Shown here: positions 61,760 through 64,000 of the stretch, piece after piece
Position numbering within the stretch: position 1 is the first letter of the stretch
How the letters are laid out: the number at the start of each line of letters is the position of its first letter
Source of the DNA: Roseivivax sediminis
Lineage (GTDB): Bacteria; Pseudomonadota; Alphaproteobacteria; Rhodobacterales; Rhodobacteraceae
Direction of reading: 5' to 3'
Length of the DNA stretch: 64,000 bases
Assembly: GCF_900112685.1 (NCBI RefSeq)
Contig: NZ_FOMS01000009.1
Span: forward strand, 69,501-133,500
Notes under the pieces: generated by a model
The model's input: the letters and a program-made list of their open reading frames with translations, nothing else
What the model was told of the DNA's origin: nothing
Database searches by the model: none
Translations under genes and position numbers: made by a program

Positions 61760-63160
61760 TCAGGCGGCGGCCGCCTTCATGAGCCCCTGGGTTTCCGCCT
61801 CGGCCATCGCCTCGTCGAGCGACTTCCAGGCGCGCTCGACCAGCGTGTCGATCTCCGGCCGCGAGATCACCAGCGGCGGAGAGACGATCATCCGGTCGCC
61901 AACGTGCCGCATGATCAGGTCATTGGCGAAGCAACGCTCGCGGCAGAGCAGGCCGACCGTGCCGGCATCGGCGGCGAAGGACGCGCGGGCGGCCTTGTCG
62001 GGTGTCAGCGCGAGAGACCCCATCATCCCCTTGATCTTGGCTTCGCCAACCATCGGGTGATCGGTCAGCGCCGCGAACCTCTCCTGCAGGTAGGGGCCGG
62101 TGTCGTCGCGCACCCGGTCGACGATGCCCTCTTCATCGAGGATTCGCAGGTTCTCCAGCGCCACGGCGCAGGCCACCGGGTGCCCGGAATAGGTGTAGCC
62201 GTGGTTGAATTCGCCGCCGCCGATCACGCGCGCGATCTCGTTCGACACGACCGACCCGCCGATCGGCTGGTAGCCCGAGGATAGACCCTTCGCGATCGTC
62301 ATGATGTCGGGGCGGATGCCCATCGTCTCCGACCCGAACCAGTTTCCGGTGCGCCCGAAGCCGCAGATCACCTCGTCGGCGATCAGCAGGATGCCGTACT
62401 TGTCGACGATGCGCTGCACCTCGGGCCAGTAGCTGTCCGGCGGTACGATCACACCGCCGGCGCCCTGCACCGGTTCGGCGATGAAGGCGGCCACCGTCTC
62501 CGGCCCCAACTCCTTGATCTTCGCCTCGAGCTGGCGCGCGCGTTCGAGGCCGAAGTCCTCGGGCGTCATGTCGCCGCCCTCGGCCCACCAGTTCGGCTGG
62601 TCGATATGGTGGATGCCGGGGATCGGCATGCCGCCCTGCGCGTGCATCCCCTTCATTCCGCCAAGCGACCCGGACCCGACCGAGGAGCCATGATAGGCGT
62701 TCCAGCGCGAGATCACGTTCTGCCGCTTCGGCTCGCCTTTCATCTCCCAGTAGGTGCGCACCATCCGCAGGTTGGTATCGTTCGCCTCCGACCCCGAGGA
62801 GGCGAAGAAGACGTGGTCGAGCCCCTCGGGCGTGAGGCTCGCCAGCCGCTCCGCCAGCTTGATCGCGGGCACGTGGCTGGTCTGGAAGAAGGTGTTGTAG
62901 AACGGCAGTTCGGACATCTGTGCCGCCGCGGCCTCGACCAGTTCCTGCCGACCGTAACCGATATTGACGCACCACAGGCCCGCCATCGCGTCAAGGAGCC
63001 GGTGTCCTTCGCTGTCGGTCAGCCAGCAGCCCTCGCCGCTGGTGATGATGCGCGCGCCCTTCTCGGCGAGGCCCGCGCCATGGGTGAACGGATGCATATG
63101 GTGCGCGGCGTCGAGCGCCTGCAGCTCCGCCGTGGGCGGCAGGTTGGTGCGGTGGGCCAT
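61760..63160 (-). CDS. Class III (omega) aminotransferase
   Basis: This is a 466-residue PLP enzyme with the PLP lysine in TIAKGLSSGYQP, the IADEVICGFGRTG motif and the SSGSEANDTNLRM phosphate-binding loop. It fits the amine:pyruvate/putrescine/beta-alanine aminotransferase group rather than acetylornithine enzymes. The likely role is transfer of a terminal amino group from a diamine or omega-amino acid to pyruvate. The ATG at 63160 is preceded by AAGGAG. The GntR regulator gene lies 61 bases upstream in the same direction. Confidence 0.92.
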   Translation of the reverse strand: MAHRTNLPPTAELQALDAAHHMHPFTHGAGLAEKGARIITSGEGCWLTDSEGHRLLDAMAGLWCVNIGYGRQELVEAAAAQMSELPFYNTFFQTSHVPAIKLAERLASLTPEGLDHVFFASSGSEANDTNLRMVRTYWEMKGEPKRQNVISRWNAYHGSSVGSGSLGGMKGMHAQGGMPIPGIHHIDQPNWWAEGGDMTPEDFGLERARQLEAKIKELGPETVAAFIAEPVQGAGGVIVPPDSYWPEVQRIVDKYGILLIADEVICGFGRTGNWFGSETMGIRPDIMTIAKGLSSGYQPIGGSVVSNEIARVIGGGEFNHGYTYSGHPVACAVALENLRILDEEGIVDRVRDDTGPYLQERFAALTDHPMVGEAKIKGMMGSLALTPDKAARASFAADAGTVGLLCRERCFANDLIMRHVGDRMIVSPPLVISRPEIDTLVERAWKSLDEAMAEAETQGLMKAAAA

Positions 63161-63193
63161 GGCGGACACTCCTTTTCGCGGCGGCATCAGGCC

Positions 63194-63207
63194 GATCAAA
63201 TATGATC
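63194..63207. promoter_or_regulatory. Palindromic operator candidate ahead of the aminotransferase gene
   Basis: GATCA-AATA-TGATC is a perfect inverted repeat in an AT-rich island within the 61-bp gap between gntR and the aminotransferase gene. It is the most likely binding site of the adjacent GntR protein. Confidence 0.5.
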
Positions 63208-63221
63208 AAATTCAGCCGGCG

Positions 63222-63899
63222 TCAATTCCCCGGCAGATGCGCCGCGATCCGCTCCATGCCCTGGCGGACGTCCCTGTCCATCGCGCTCGCCACCGCGTCC
63301 GCATCGCGCGCCTCCAGCCCGGCCAGCATGTCCTTGTGCCGGTCGGGCAGGCTGAGCGGTCCAGGTCCGTCGCACACCACGCGCAGGGACGGCCCGAACC
63401 GCAGCCAGAGCCCGTCGACCATGGCCCGCAGGATCGGCGCGTCCGCCAGCGCGTTCAGCTCGGCGTGAAAGCGGTGATTCTCGCGCAGGTATCCGGCAAT
63501 GTCCGCCGCCGCCATGGCACGGTCGAGCCGCGCATCGGTCGCACGCAGGCGCACGATGTCCTCCGGCCCGGCTCGCAGCGCCGCGCGCCGCGCGAGCTCA
63601 GGCTCGAGCGCGCGGCGCGCGACACTCAACTCCTCCACCGCCGCGGCGTCGAGCACCGGCACGGTGATCCGCCGGTTGCCGCGGAACTCCAGCGCGCCCT
63701 CGGCCGTCAGGCGGCGCAGCGCCTCCCTCACCGGCGTCATCCCGGCCTCCAGCCGCTCCGTCAGCCCCTGGATGGTGACCGGCTGGCCCGGCTGCAGATC
63801 GCCGAACAGCACCATCTCGCGCAGGCGGCGATAGACCTGTTCATGCACGGGAAGCCCGGCGCCGCTCTCCGTGCGCTCTGCCGTGGTGATATGCTCCAT
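63222..63899 (-). CDS. GntR-family transcriptional regulator, FadR/FCD subfamily
   Basis: This is a 225-residue regulator with an N-terminal winged helix (about residues 18-85, containing MTPVREALRRLTAEGALE) and a C-terminal FCD ligand-binding domain with the metal-site residues in ENHRFHAEL and the SLPDRHKDML region. It probably controls the downstream aminotransferase gene in response to an organic acid or amine. The ATG at 63899 is used; a GTG at 63926 is less likely. Confidence 0.92.
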   Translation of the reverse strand: MEHITTAERTESGAGLPVHEQVYRRLREMVLFGDLQPGQPVTIQGLTERLEAGMTPVREALRRLTAEGALEFRGNRRITVPVLDAAAVEELSVARRALEPELARRAALRAGPEDIVRLRATDARLDRAMAAADIAGYLRENHRFHAELNALADAPILRAMVDGLWLRFGPSLRVVCDGPGPLSLPDRHKDMLAGLEARDADAVASAMDRDVRQGMERIAAHLPGN

Positions 63900-64000
63900 G
63901 CCGCCCCCATCGCCCGTTCGCGGCACCTTGCCACGGCGCCCCGCCGGGGAAAACCGGCAAGGCTGGACGCGGCGCCCGCACGGTCGTACCCGGTCAATGG

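Noticed and set aside
1..64000. tRNA, rRNA, CRISPR or insertion sequence
   Set aside because: I found no T-loop consensus in a cloverleaf context, no evenly spaced repeats with spacers and no transposase-like protein.
1..64000. Prophage or genomic island
   Set aside because: Base composition and codon use look uniform, housekeeping genes run throughout, and no integrase or phage structural gene is present.

Overview
The window is GC-rich DNA, almost entirely protein-coding, from an alphaproteobacterium that is very probably a member of the Rhodobacterales (Rhodobacteraceae or Roseobacteraceae). Three observations point there. The conserved run rpoZ-rsh-pdxJ-acpS-lepB-rnc-era-recO is present. 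So are family-typical genes: BamF/DUF3035 lipoprotein, DUF1491, DUF4174, DUF2062, DUF3429, a triple peptide deformylase cluster, an FeS-type photolyase and the YcjX/TIGR01620 pair. A family of GC-hairpin plus CCGGAGTATTT-type elements recurs between genes. No rRNA, tRNA, CRISPR array, transposase or phage gene was found, so this reads as ordinary chromosome.

Layout. 1-2135: tail of a peptide-type solute-binding protein, then a GDSL/SGNH hydrolase with RTX calcium-binding repeats. 2164-6840 (minus): a Pqi/MCE lipid-transport operon (two PqiA halves, a very long PqiB and a PqiC lipoprotein). 7102-9969: a patatin-like protein with a membrane-helix insertion. 10034-14844: an oxidoreductase divergent from a flavin monooxygenase, aldo-keto reductase, flavin reductase and YeiH-type exporter set that looks like the core of an oxidative sulfoquinovose desulfurization pathway. 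14952-17258 (minus): tungstate ABC transporter tupBCA. 17340-19977: the two MnmC halves as divergent genes, plus an EamA transporter. 20110-27672: lytic transglycosylase, dapA, DUF4174, an M16 protease pair, bamF and lspA. 27728-34300 (minus): purH, a heparinase-like protein, and the YcjX/GNAT/TIGR01620 envelope-stress set. 34409-37499: truA, SDR and photolyase. 37626-42199 (minus): RadC, a small secreted protein, msrBA and three deformylase paralogues with one unknown gene. 42316-44178: a membrane protein with an XRE regulator behind two palindromic operators, then a MalY-type lyase. 44182-48615 (minus): TRIC channel, rnhA, DUF3429, LysE, ispH, YqaA and an NYN RNase. 48759-61516: folK, rpoZ, rsh, DUF2062, pdxJ, acpS, lepB, rnc, era, DUF1491, (Pr6Pr on the minus strand), recO, pgsA and moaDE. 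61760-63899 (minus): a class III omega-aminotransferase and its GntR regulator.

Many genes are joined by ATGA or GTGA overlaps, indicating tight translational coupling. The points most worth following are the putative sulfoquinovose cluster with a phased direct repeat in its promoter; the PqiB protein carrying three tandem repeats of about 120 residues; a deformylase paralogue with its catalytic Glu replaced by Gln; folK with no canonical start codon; the paired operators of the XRE/membrane-protein module; and eleven copies of a dispersed intergenic hairpin element. All functional calls are from reading the sequence and from family knowledge; no database search was run.
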